Origin: Tieghemiomyces parasiticus
Taxonomy: Eukaryota > Kickxellomycota > Dimargaritomycetes > Dimargaritales > Dimargaritaceae
NCBI GenBank assembly: GCA_027575765.1
Contig: JANBPT010000093.1
Coordinates: 1-64,000 of the forward strand
Length of the DNA: 64,000 nt
Reading direction: 5' to 3'
The notes under the pieces were generated by a model, which ran no database searches, was not told the origin of the DNA, and saw only the letters and a list, made by a program, of their open reading frames with translations. Numbering within the stretch: position 1 is the first letter of the stretch; the number at the start of each line of letters is the position of its first letter. Both the position numbers and the translations under genes were made by a program. This document shows, one piece after another, positions 46,331 to 56,721 of this stretch.

Positions 46331-48510
46331 ATGTTGCAATCCCTACCGACCAGTGCGGCGGAATCTCCCCTCACTCGGGCCCGCCGCCACCTCCTCCTTA
46401 TGCGAGAAAAAGTCAAGGAAACCCAACAAGCCAACCAGGCTACGCTGGAGGCACTGGCCCGACCCCACGGGGCGTCCGAGCCCGCCCCGAAGGCGCCCGC
46501 CACTCCCCCCACCACCAACATACCACTCCCCATGAATCGACTTGTCACCCCCACCCATGTCGCGCACGCTGAGCAGCGCCATCACGGAGCCCCGCCGGCC
46601 GTGTCGTCCGCCACGACACCGCCCTCGGCTACCTTGCGGGCGTCGCCTGGTCACAGCGGCTTGGTTCCAGACTCCCCTACCACCCCAGTTTTCCGGTCGC
46701 TCTCCAGGACATCCAGCCATAATACGCTTCAATACCCGTCCCTCCGGCGCAACGTCACTATCGGCGGAGAGACTGTCATACCAGCCACAACGTCCGTCAC
46801 CGATTTAACGGACAACACAGCCCCGATTCCCGCCCCCCCTCGGCGCCCCCACGCCGTCACGCAACTCCGTGTCGCGTCGACGATTGCCGTGGCCACCCCG
46901 CTCAGTCGACTCCCCATGCGGCGCACCGTGTCCACCCCGCAGGGCTTACGCGCCACGCTACCTGACTCCGTGACCCGCCTCATGGAACGGGCCCCCACCC
47001 CGGTATCGTTCTCCCCATCACCAGCCTCCTTGCTCCAGCGACTTCCACCCTCCCCGTCCCTGCCCACCTTTGTCGCCGTCGCCCCTTCAGGGTCGGCAGG
47101 TCAAGCCGAGCCGCCGGCGATTGTCGATCCGCCCGGGTTTACCTCTGCCGATCCCACGGCGCCCTCGCCTCCTTCGACCCCTGCTTGCCGCACGCGATCC
47201 CGTGGCACCGTTCGCGTGGCCCCCAACTCCCACCGCATCGGGGTCCGCCGCCTCTCCATGGGTGCCACCTCCGCCCGTGCGCCACGACGTACCGAGACCC
47301 GTGCCCAGCGCCACCGCGACCACACCCGGGCCCGCCACGAGATTGCCACTTTGCGTGACGAAGTCTGTCGTCTGGAATCCACCCTACAATCCCGCACCCG
47401 CGAGTTCAACGAGGCCCACGACCGTCTGCGGGCCGACCTCGAAAAGGCCCACGCCTCAGCTGCCCAGCTCCGTCTCACCGTCACCGAGCAGGAGAGCAAA
47501 GTCCGGGACCTCGTCGACGAGAGCCGTCAGCTGCGCGCCCACATGACGGCCCATGGCCTGGCCGTCCCGGCCGGGCTACCCCGACGACGTGGCCAGAAAT
47601 ATACCTCATCTACCCGCACCGACAGCTCGTCTGCCAACAGCAACAGCGGGGGCAGTGTCAATGACGAGGAAGAGAAGGGAGATCGATCATCAATTGGCCC
47701 GCACACTTTGGCTGATTACGTACCGGCATCTCCGGGTCCGCCTCCCATTATCATGCCCTCACAAATCGTCAAGGCTGCCAGCCAGGCCGCAGCCGTCGCG
47801 GCAACTCCGGTCAAGTTAGGAACGATAACGCCAACCAAAGCTTCACCAGCGCCTTCAACGCCCACTGCCCTTCCAGGACCCCGCCGACGGAGTCCGAAGC
47901 CGCTCGCCGACGCCGGGGTTGAACAGCGCCGCCACCTCCTAGACGCCCTGACACGTCTGAGCATTTCGACGCTCTTCACCAAGGTAGGTGTGGACATTAT
48001 GTATGATCCCTAAGGCTGTGGGCTCTGTCCCGCCGGCTAATGAAGCTTTCCACAGGGGGAGCACTTGCCACACGGCTAACCATCAACCATCCTAATTCGC
48101 CATTCCCCTCCTCCTCCGCCCTCCTCATCACCCCGGTCACATAGGAACGCCTCCATCCGAACGGCAAGCTCGAACGCGAACTAGCCGACGGTACCCTGGC
48201 TCAGGCCTACCCGGACGGCAACGTCAAGCTTGTCATGGCCACCGAACCCGCCAAGATTGTCCTCGTTTACGCAAACGGTGATACCCAAGAAACGTACCCA
48301 ACCACAGGTAGAATGGTGTACTGGTACGCCAAGGACCGAATCCGTCACGTTCACGTGGGCAATGCACCAGAGGACGAGGACGAGCGTGGGTGCGAGGAAC
48401 TATGGGAGTTTGTGGAAGCTGGGTATACCGAGAAGCGGTACAAGGACGGTCGCAAGGAAGTGATCTACACCCGCGGCGGCCCGAACCACAAGACTAGGAC
48501 TGGGAGCTGA
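46331..48510 (+). CDS. Coiled-coil protein with C-terminal TCP (CPAP/SAS-4 type) domain
   Basis: Exons 46331-47983 and 48145-48510 join in frame to 672 residues. The first 320 residues are Ser/Pro/Thr/Arg-rich and look disordered. A coiled coil spans about 327-405 (EIATLRDEVCRLESTLQSRT, then REFNEAHDRLRADLEKAHAS). After another disordered linker, exon 2 encodes the repeated G-rich beta-strand pattern of the TCP10/CPAP C-terminal domain: LERELADGTLAQAYPDGNVK, IVLVYANGDTQETYPTTGRM, and YTEKRYKDGRKEVIYTRGG, with strands turning at DGT, PDGN, NGD and DGR. In animals this domain of CPAP/CENPJ (SAS-4) binds STIL and is needed to build centrioles. The tubulin-binding N-terminal parts of CPAP are not visible. 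So the domain call is good, the centriolar role is inference. A read-through without splicing would stop at 48013 and lose the domain. Confidence 0.78.
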
Positions 48511-49439
48511 GGCTCCAAAAACCATTGTTATGAAATCTACTGTAAGGTGCTGCACCTAGCGCTGGCCCATCGACTGGCTAAGGACGAGCTTAATTTCCAC
48601 ATCAATAATAAACAAACGCGTGCTTAGTGATTATAAGAGGTACCGGCTTTCTAGAGCTCCGGGTGCCCACGACGCTGCGTACACAACTCTTGTGCCTGCC
48701 ATAAATTGATTGGATACTCTCAATTCTGAGGCCGAGGTTGTCCAGCGTTGAGCGGCAAACAAATGCGATACCCAATATGACGCGTCTGACGCCAGGGTCG
48801 CTCATTTAGCCTCTAGGCCCAAATGCTCTACTAAACCATGGCGTGACACACTGTTTTAGGCCGTCGCCCTCGGACACTTGGTAAAAATTGGCTTTGTTGG
48901 TACTGAACTGCTAACATCCACCGACACACTGCCCAATTTACCTCGCACACTGGGCCCTTGCCGCGCCCGTGGTTGAGCGTGCTCAGGAATGGTTTGCCAC
49001 ACGCCGTCTATCTATATCCGGGAGGATATGCGCCGCTTTGGAGGACCACTACACATCCCCTTCAGACCGGACAACCATACCTACCTTTAAAGGTGACCCG
49101 GTTGTCTGCTTTACGTGGAGCCCTTAACCTCCTTAGGACTGCGCGCATATACCTTTTTTGTTTGGATTCTAGCAGCTGCCGTCCAATGACGGAACCCGTC
49201 TGTTCGTTAGCCGCATAGACCCAGTTGGACACATACATGGACTATGGTGTAGTGAGTCCTCGACCCGACCTTGTTTATAGATATATAGATAGATATTCTA
49301 GTCTCCGCTGTCATTCGACTTTCTTCCTCCCCCCTCCACCGTCTTGGTTCGGCATACCACCTATCTCCGCTATTGTGCATCCCCGAAACCGTTTGCTTGT
49401 AAATCGTACAACTTTGCGTGGGTTGACATTGTGGCCAAC
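48511..49439. other. Intergenic region upstream of the Rua1-type gene
   Basis: About 930 bases. AATAAA-like AATAATAAAC near 48603 probably belongs to the 3' end of the TCP-domain gene. Short frames at 48958-49218 are not supported. Confidence 0.4.
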
Positions 49440-52212
49440 ATGCAGACCACGCACCACACCACTGTATGCCCGGAGGGTGCTCCGGGTAAGTACTCGTTCA
49501 ATGCGCTAACCGGCATTCGACTTCATATGGGACGCTGTTCGTCGGACATGGCCAGCCGGTGTGCCACTTGAACCCTAACCTGCGATCTATCACCGTTCTC
49601 GCAATCCGCCCGTGACACCGTCGCAGGACCTTCGCGACTGGAGCTATCTGATATTCTGGACATGATGCTGTTGCAGACTAGCACCTCAGGTGTGGGGAGT
49701 AGGTAAGTCCGGTCGTTTGGCGCCAACTGGTAGCCGTGATTTATACATGACGATCCACTTGATAGCGTAAGATTACTCTGCTTACATGCATTAAAGCTCC
49801 TACCATCATCACTAACCCACCTACTACACGTCCTGCTGGTGTTTATCATTTAGGGATGGGCTTCAATCGGTCCAATCCCCATGCGTGTCGGAACCTTATT
49901 TCCAGGCGCCGTTCCCCGGTCCTCCCAATACGGGGTTTCCCATCGGCACTGGCGCTAGCCTCGGGTCGATTGATCCCAATGGTTTCCTGTACAACGGTTC
50001 AAGTCGAGCCCAGTCTCCGTGGTGGGAGCAAAATTTATATCCTCCAGCTTCCGGGTCGCTCATGCCTTCGATCTGCGATACGCCTGAGCAGATCGGGGCT
50101 TACATGTCCTACGCTTTGAGTGAAGTTGGGACAAACCCATACGGTAATGCGATGCCAGACCATAATGTAGGCTACCGTTTACAACCTTCCGCACCCCCGG
50201 TGGTCCAGCCGCAGAACGCGCATCCGACCGACCCGCCGCTCCTCGATGTGGAGTTCTGGACTCGCTTCGGAGGAGCTCTGCTAGAGCTCGCAAGTCGCCC
50301 AGGCGTATGCACCGAAGAGTTCCTGGCCGTGGCATACCAACTCCAACAAGCTGTGATGGCTTCTCAGATGCGACAAGGTAAGTTTGATTGAGATGGCTAG
50401 GGGTATGTATCGTGTCTCAATTTTTGGTCTACATATAGCAGCACATGATTAATCCACGTTAACCACTACAGTATCTCTGGCCAGCGGTTCACTTATGCCA
50501 ACAGAAACTCCGCCCGCCTGCATCGCGCCAGCGTGCCTCGTTAAGCAACCGGTGAACCTGACTTTGTCTTCTACTGGGCTAAGTGACTTGCCGCTACCCA
50601 GCCAGCTAAACCCCCCGATTCACGACATTAAAAAATGTAAGCCGTTTAGGCTATCCATGACCCAACAGGAAATGACACAAGCGCTTGCCGAACAACGTGG
50701 GCTAACAACCAGCTAAACCATTCTCTGGCGCATACCTATACTACAGACAATTTATCGCTCAGTACTATTCCAGTTGACATTTTATACGCCGCCCGAAACC
50801 CACAGTCTTCACACCGAACGCCGCCTAGTTCACCGATTTCAGAACAGGTAAATATTTATCAATGGGCGGTACTGTTTCAGGTATTTCGGACTGCTGGCGA
50901 AGAACCACGGAGAAGTATCGCTCGGTATAAATTCACCGTCACTAACTGATTTCAAATGTGGATGATTTGAACTCACTTAGCCTCCGCCTCTGTCGGTTAT
51001 AGAGCAAGGACCTAGCCCTTCCGATTCGCCCGAGGGACGGTCAGTCGGTACGGGCGACCAGTACAGCCAATCCGCCAAGGCACTCCTGGTGACCCCAAGC
51101 ACCGCCCTCCACGGCAAACACCGGCGTCGCCAGGGTACTGTCTCGCCGCTGAAGTTGGAGGGACCCATCAACCTCATAGACCAGTTCCGTAAAAATATAC
51201 CCGAACCGAGTAGCCCGGAGAACCCGCCTGCTCCTGGATTGGGTCGCCACGAATCCAACCCTTTCCACGTTGTGCCCGCTGAGGAACGCTACGTGACCCC
51301 GGCCGCTACCATCCAAGCCTTCGAACGATTGAAAAACGTGCTGTTGGACCCACCGTGCCACCCCCGGTCCGCCACCACCGCCGATGCGATGTACCCATCC
51401 ACGCCAGCCGACCCCGACCCTACAACAACATCCGGGTTGGTACCCAGCGACAACACTACCGCCCACGAAACTATGGAACGCCATACTCCCAAGTTCCCTG
51501 AGGACATGTACACCCCACGCTGGACCCGGGGCGTCGGCATGGCCAAGGAAGCCCTTTGTCCGCTCTGCCAGGTGACGACGGAGACTCTGCGTTGGTTCCG
51601 CCTGAAGGTCAGTGCCTACTGGTATCACCTCAACTTTTTTCACGGAGTTGCGTCCTCAACCTGCCGACCTCACCGAGGACCCCTGTCCGTCCGTACCATG
51701 GTGATGAACTCTGGCACGAATCGGTTAGGTAAAAAACGCAAGCGGCGGGAAACTCTAGTCGGCGCTGGAGGGTCTTGCGATGAAGGTAAGTTTTATGAGA
51801 GTCCTCGTATCGCGTCATTCAATCAAGGGGAGAGAGAGAGAGTGGGTGTGTGTATGTGTACGTGAAAGAGAAAAACGGAAGGTTGCCTAGATATATTTAA
51901 TACCATCAGCCGCGGATCTCTTACCTTAACTGACCCACTTCTTTGGTTGAATAACTATTGTCCAATATTGACCCTGCCAATTTAGACAAGGAGAACCAGG
52001 ATCCTTTACTGCGTCCTCAACCGGAGGGACCAGGTCTCCCGTCAGCGGATGGCCGGCCGGTGACCCAGGGTCTGTGCCACAACTGCCTAGCTTGGGTGGA
52101 TCTTGACAGCACTAAGGATGTCGAGGTCAATGTACCAGAAATATACTGGTGGAAGCACGCGCAAAAGTGCCATGCCAAGGCCTCACGGGGCGCCGCCCGA
52201 GTGTTGAATTAG
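49440..52212 (+). CDS. Rua1-type (DUF4451) transcription regulator (7 exons)
   Basis: Exons 49440-49485, 49627-49702, 49854-50377, 50472-50636, 50747-50847, 50981-51785 and 51986-52212 join in frame to 647 residues; every junction keeps phase. Pfam's DUF4451 is named for the Ustilago maydis regulator Rua1, which switches on glycolipid (ustilagic acid) genes. The C-terminal domain (about 480-635) is intact: TPRWTRGVGMAKEALCPLCQ, WFRLKVSAYWYHLNFFHGV, a basic stretch KKRKRRE, then LCHNCLAWVDLDSTKDVEVN and VPEIYWWKHAQKCH. Cys497-x2-Cys500 with the HLNFFH histidines, and Cys603-x2-Cys606 with KHAQKCH, look like two zinc sites. The N-terminal 470 residues are Pro/Ser/Gln-rich, with a short helical segment RLELSDILDMMLLQTST near residue 20. 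The first ATG is the best available; an unseen 5' exon is possible. Confidence 0.87.
51831..51862. repeat. GA/GT simple repeat inside an intron
   Basis: GAGAGAGAGAGAG followed by a GTGT tract, inside the last intron of the Rua1-type gene. Confidence 0.7.
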
Positions 52213-52663
52213 CGCCGGAGAAAAATTAGAACTTTAGAGCTTATAGATCCCATTCAAGTATTTGAGATCACCACTAGGGTGCAAAGTAGTTCTCTGTATA
52301 CTTTTTAATATAAAACATGACACAATTAAATGTTGGTCGGTGACTTGGAGGGGCGGGGGGCGAAAGGCGAGGTAGGCCGATGTGTAAGACAATAGATCAC
52401 AAAGTGACCATCAGTCTCTGTAAGGCCGACGGTTATCATATTTCCGGCGGAAATAAAAGACTGACAGGGTAGTAAATACATCAGAAGGCGTAGAAAGGAG
52501 GAGTAGATGATAATTAAGCCGATAAGAGTTAAGAAGTGCGGTGGAGAGTTCGTCATGATCGTGGGCTAAGCATCTGGTAATTGCACCGGCTACGAAGCAG
52601 AGGTAATTATAATCATAAAGGTGCGAGGGGAACGGGGGTGGGTGGGTGGGTGAGTATATAATA
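52213..52663. other. Convergent spacer, Rua1-type gene to coiled-coil gene
   Basis: About 450 bases of mixed A/T-rich sequence with the two 3' ends. A minus-strand frame here overlaps the coiled-coil gene in another frame and is not a gene. Confidence 0.4.
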
Positions 52664-54640
52664 TCACGCGTAGGGTAGGTGGCCAACAGTTTCAGCAGTA
52701 GCGTGATTGACTCCCTTCTCGGCCGCCAACGAAAGAGGCGGGGACGGAGGCCCCGCCAACCCGAGCTCCCCGCCCCTTGCCTGCCGGTCGTTGGGAGGAT
52801 GTTGCGACGGGTACTGCCGCTGGTTAGGCCGGTATCCAGCTTTACGCCCGAACGTGGCCGGTAAATGGTACGCCGGCGGCGGCAGCAGGGCCGAGGGTGA
52901 AGTGGCGGAGGTCGGGTGAGCGAGTAGTGATCCACGTGGGGGAGATTCGGAGATTTTGAGGGCCAGCTGCTGCATGCTGTACTCGATATCAGCCACCATG
53001 GTGTTGAGGCCCGAGAGGCTACCGGGATCAGGCGGGAGCATCTTTAGGGCGGCTGGCGATGTGACGGGCGAGGGGCGGCGCGGCTCGTAACGGGATGGCT
53101 TAGCCGATGGGACCGAATTGGTGGCGGTGAGGGCGGCCTCGGCCTCGACTGCATCGGCGGCAGTCAGCGTGGATGAGGCCGATTCGGAGGCCACCCGGGA
53201 CTGCTGCAGATAGTGGTGCGGGTGGGCGTGTTGTTGGTATTGCTGTTGTAGCCGAAGGCGTCGCTCCTCGCGCTCCCGTTTACGACGCCGGCGCTCCCGC
53301 TCCTCCTGGATGAGGCCCACGAGGGCGTTATGCTTAGACGTGATGTTGGTCAGACGGCACCGAAGCTGACGGTTGGCCTCCCGGTAGTAATCATTGTCAA
53401 TCTCAAGGTTGAAGATGGCGTCCGGGTGGCACATGTCGTAACTCTCAGTCTGGGTGCCGCACGAGAAGGTAGTCTTGGTCGGTGCCGCGGCAGCCTTGGG
53501 CGGTGACGCCGGCGCACCCTGAACCAAGGTCGGTGCGGATGGCATGCGGTTTAAACGGGGTAGGCCAGAGCTCACTTCCGTGCGCGAAGGGAGCCGGTGG
53601 GCCGATACAGGAAGCAGGGACCGTGGCGGGACTGGGAGGCGGGACTCGCGGCGGGTCAACGGCAGCCGCTTTGGTTCTTCGGGTCGAGGCGAAAGGGCCT
53701 TGTCAACGTAGGTGGCCTGCCCGGCCGGCCGGGTGTCCAGTTGGGCCAGAGTGGCGGCTAGGTGGTCCACGCCCGACGGTGGGGGAACCGAGAAGTTCTG
53801 GGGTCCGTCGTGTGGGAAATTGATAAGGTCCTCGGCCGAAATGAGGTGTAGGTCCTGGTAGTCGGTGAGGCCGGCGGGTAGACCAACGCCGGCGCCCATC
53901 AGGCGCTGACGCAGTTCCAGATTTTCGGACAATATGGTGTGGTTCTGGCGCACTGCTTCGTTGGCCAGGCCCAATAGGTGGCCGTAGGCCCGCTCGGCCA
54001 CGTACATCTCGCGACGTAAAAACTCCACCTGCTCCCGATCATCGTCGAGCGTGTCGAGGATAATGGGGGTCACATCGTTCAGGTCAGACGGTAGTACGGG
54101 GGATGAGGATCGTGAGGAGGCGGCCGACGAGGATCCAGCAGAGTCCACCCCGCTGTCTGTGGCGGGGAACTCACGAGCGTGGTGGGCGTAGGCGATTGGC
54201 TTGGTAGCACGCATGGCCGCGGCGGATGTGTGGCGTAGAGTTTTCACGGGACCGAGCTGAGTGGGGGGGACAGGGCGCGAGGCCAGAGCCATGGCCGGTC
54301 GTCGGACGGTAGTAGCGGCAGTTTCTGGGGCGCCAGTTGGCCCACGCTGGTGAGAGACATTGCGCGGGCGGCCCACTAGGGACGTGGGTCGCGAAACAGC
54401 GGAGACCACGGGGATTGCCGTACCAGCCCGGAGGATACTGCCGGTACGGGCTCGAGTCGTCCGCGACCGGGGGTCCTGGGCACTGGGATTGGGAGGTACT
54501 GTGGCGTTAGCGACAGCAGAGGTGACCTGGGCAGCCGAGCTGGGCTGCTGAGCGGATATGCTACGTGCCCGAGTGCGACCTAGGAGGGACGCGGTGCGCG
54601 CCAGAGGTCCTGGCCGGCGTCGATTCTCAGGCGTGGTCAT
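52664..54640 (-). CDS. Orphan coiled-coil protein
   Basis: One uninterrupted frame of 658 residues from the ATG at 54640 (an in-frame ATG at 54706 would add 22). Its codon use matches the recognisable genes. Most of it is Pro/Ser/Ala/Thr-rich and basic in the first 180 residues. Ordered parts are a first helix (DREQVEFLRREMYVAERAYG, HLLGLANEAVRQNHTI, about 200-245), a segment with FSCGTQTESYDMCHPDAIF, then a coiled coil (EIDNDYYREANRQLRCRL, TSKHNALVGLIQEERERRRR, about 405-450) that becomes almost purely Arg/Glu and then Gln/His-rich, and a last helix (TMVADIEYSMQQLALKI) near residue 555. This is the shape of a cytoskeletal or spindle-pole scaffold. I know no family for it. Confidence 0.75.
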   Translation of the reverse strand: MTTPENRRRPGPLARTASLLGRTRARSISAQQPSSAAQVTSAVANATVPPNPSAQDPRSRTTRARTGSILRAGTAIPVVSAVSRPTSLVGRPRNVSHQRGPTGAPETAATTVRRPAMALASRPVPPTQLGPVKTLRHTSAAAMRATKPIAYAHHAREFPATDSGVDSAGSSSAASSRSSSPVLPSDLNDVTPIILDTLDDDREQVEFLRREMYVAERAYGHLLGLANEAVRQNHTILSENLELRQRLMGAGVGLPAGLTDYQDLHLISAEDLINFPHDGPQNFSVPPPSGVDHLAATLAQLDTRPAGQATYVDKALSPRPEEPKRLPLTRRESRLPVPPRSLLPVSAHRLPSRTEVSSGLPRLNRMPSAPTLVQGAPASPPKAAAAPTKTTFSCGTQTESYDMCHPDAIFNLEIDNDYYREANRQLRCRLTNITSKHNALVGLIQEERERRRRKREREERRLRLQQQYQQHAHPHHYLQQSRVASESASSTLTAADAVEAEAALTATNSVPSAKPSRYEPRRPSPVTSPAALKMLPPDPGSLSGLNTMVADIEYSMQQLALKISESPPRGSLLAHPTSATSPSALLPPPAYHLPATFGRKAGYRPNQRQYPSQHPPNDRQARGGELGLAGPPSPPLSLAAEKGVNHATAETVGHLPYA

Positions 54641-56721
54641 CGCTAACAGCGTAGCGGGTCGACTAATTTGCAGCTGGACAGCGTCGGGACGCGTGGATGA
54701 GAGCAATGGGCAGGCGCGTGCACGGTCGTAAAGGATTGGATCGACGTGTCACCCAAAAGGGCACAAGCGGAGAAGAAGGTTGGGGGTAAGATCGGACGGT
54801 GCGTGGCGTACAATGTAAAGAGAAGGGCATGCGAAATTGACTGGTATAACAAGCTAGGAAAAGGTGGCGGGAAGAAGGACAAGGGCACCCCGGGAGGCAA
54901 GGTAAGAAGGTAAGGGTGCGAGGTACAACCTCCGCGAATGGAATAGCGGAGTTAAAAATATACGAGGCTGAGGGGCAAGCGGAGAAAGTGAACTGTGCCC
55001 AGGGCCTTTTGGGAGTTGAAGGGGCTCCGGTGCTCAGAAGCTGATGGTGAACGGAAGCCTAGATGCGTCCGTATTGCTTGGGCAGGGCACCATGGGGAGC
55101 CGCTGTAGAATGCAATCGGCGGTTGGAAAGCGGACGGGGGGGACGAAAAGATCGGCTATCTGGCACACGATGGTGCGGGGTCAGGCGGTCGTCGATAGCG
55201 GATGGGGCGTAGAGCCGGGGTAGGCTGCGGAGAGTGGGGGCGGCTCCGATAAAATGGGAACGCGGGCCAGTCGGGAGCGGGGAATAAATGCATACACGAA
55301 GTGAGTGGGTGGAGAGAAAATACGATGGGTGGATAGTGCTAGCTAAGCGGGGCATGGAAAGAATGGAAAGGGTTGCAGCAAGGCTTGATAAATATAGAGA
55401 GTTGGTCCCTATTGTCTATACCGCCGGGCCAATAGATACAGCCTAGAGTAAAGCCAAGCGATGTCGAGGCCTGTAATCATGCTTGTCATTCCACCCCTTT
55501 CGCTTAGCCGCTCCTGCCAAAGGTCAGGGGGGAGGACTGTTGTTGTTTTCATGTCAACAGGACGGGGAGTACAACCAAGGGCCACACCGGATAATAAACG
55601 TCCGTCTGATTGGCAGCAGGATGAAGCAGGAGAGACGCGAACGCGCGATCTTAGAGGTCTACCCAGTCGCACAACCCGACGCGCAATTCCACGCATCAGC
55701 GCGCTAGTGCAACCGCCGAACTAAATATTCCCCATACTTGTTGGAAGACAGGGGCCTTATTGTCTGAAATCTGGGGTGTCTGTGAACTGTGTAGAGATTG
55801 GTTTGATTATAGTTTAATAAAGGAAGGACCGGCCGAAGCCAGTCCACTACCAAAAAATGTGCTGTCGATGAACCCCGAAGGACCCAACGCAGACCGGTAT
55901 CCCCGCTATCCCCAACACCTACAAGAGGTGAAGGATAGTGCCAGGCGAGGCCACCGGCCTGGGCACCGGACAATCTTGACCGTCCGGGCCTCAGCAAGGT
56001 AAGTACCGATCAATGAGAGGGCGAGGAATCCGCCAATTTATCTAAGTCCCCCTATTGGATAATTTTGGCCTTCGGGTATTGTGGGATCCACGCTTTTAAG
56101 GCTCGGCATTACGCCCTTGGATATTAGGCTGGAGTGTACACCAATGATGGAGCATTCCTCTCGTGAAGTTGAAGTCGGTACTATTAAACGTTGAGGTGGA
56201 AGTCGAAAGGCCGCAGGGACAGCCTTTATTTTGCTTACCTCTCAGTGCTGCACCTCTGCCCGATCATGCCTATCTAGCGCTCCAACGTATCATGGAGCGG
56301 TAACCCAACTAATAGTTCGATACTGACTGGCCCTGGTGGCCGTCAGCGACCCGTCCTGTGTTGCCAACCATCTGAGCGTGCGGCTCACTTGCTGCACCGT
56401 GGCCAATTAGACTTCACACACTTCCGTTCGAGGGCTCTGGGCCGACGTACAGTCGTTTTCAGGACATTCTTCCTTTTTTTCCCTGGTGTTTGACACGGTC
56501 GTCCACTCCTACTGGCTAACCGACTCTACACTGCTCGTATTGTTAATGGTGGTACCTTCGTCATATTCGATGCACCCTTGTTTCCGATTCCGCAATACTG
56601 GGCGCCATTGTGAGCGACACTTATACAAACCCCTATGCCTCCGCCCACGAAGTCCTAGACTCGCCACTTCTCTGACAACCACTCAGTACCCTCCATTCCC
56701 TTGCATCGAAGCCGCTGCGAC
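54641..56721. other. Divergent intergenic region upstream of TMEM94-like gene
   Basis: About 2.1 kb. Purine-rich on the + strand at 54700-55330 (promoter side of the minus gene). A frame at 55760-55998 contains CELCRDWFDYSL and ends at a GTAAGT donor; it may be an exon or chance (see findings). C/T-rich sequence from about 56460 leads into the start at 56722. Confidence 0.4.

Noticed and set aside
55400..55720. Possible tRNA (translations RVRVSP and ETRTRDL resemble spurious peptides from tRNA genes)
   Set aside because: I could not draw a matching T arm or acceptor stem on either strand; only a short GC hairpin is present.
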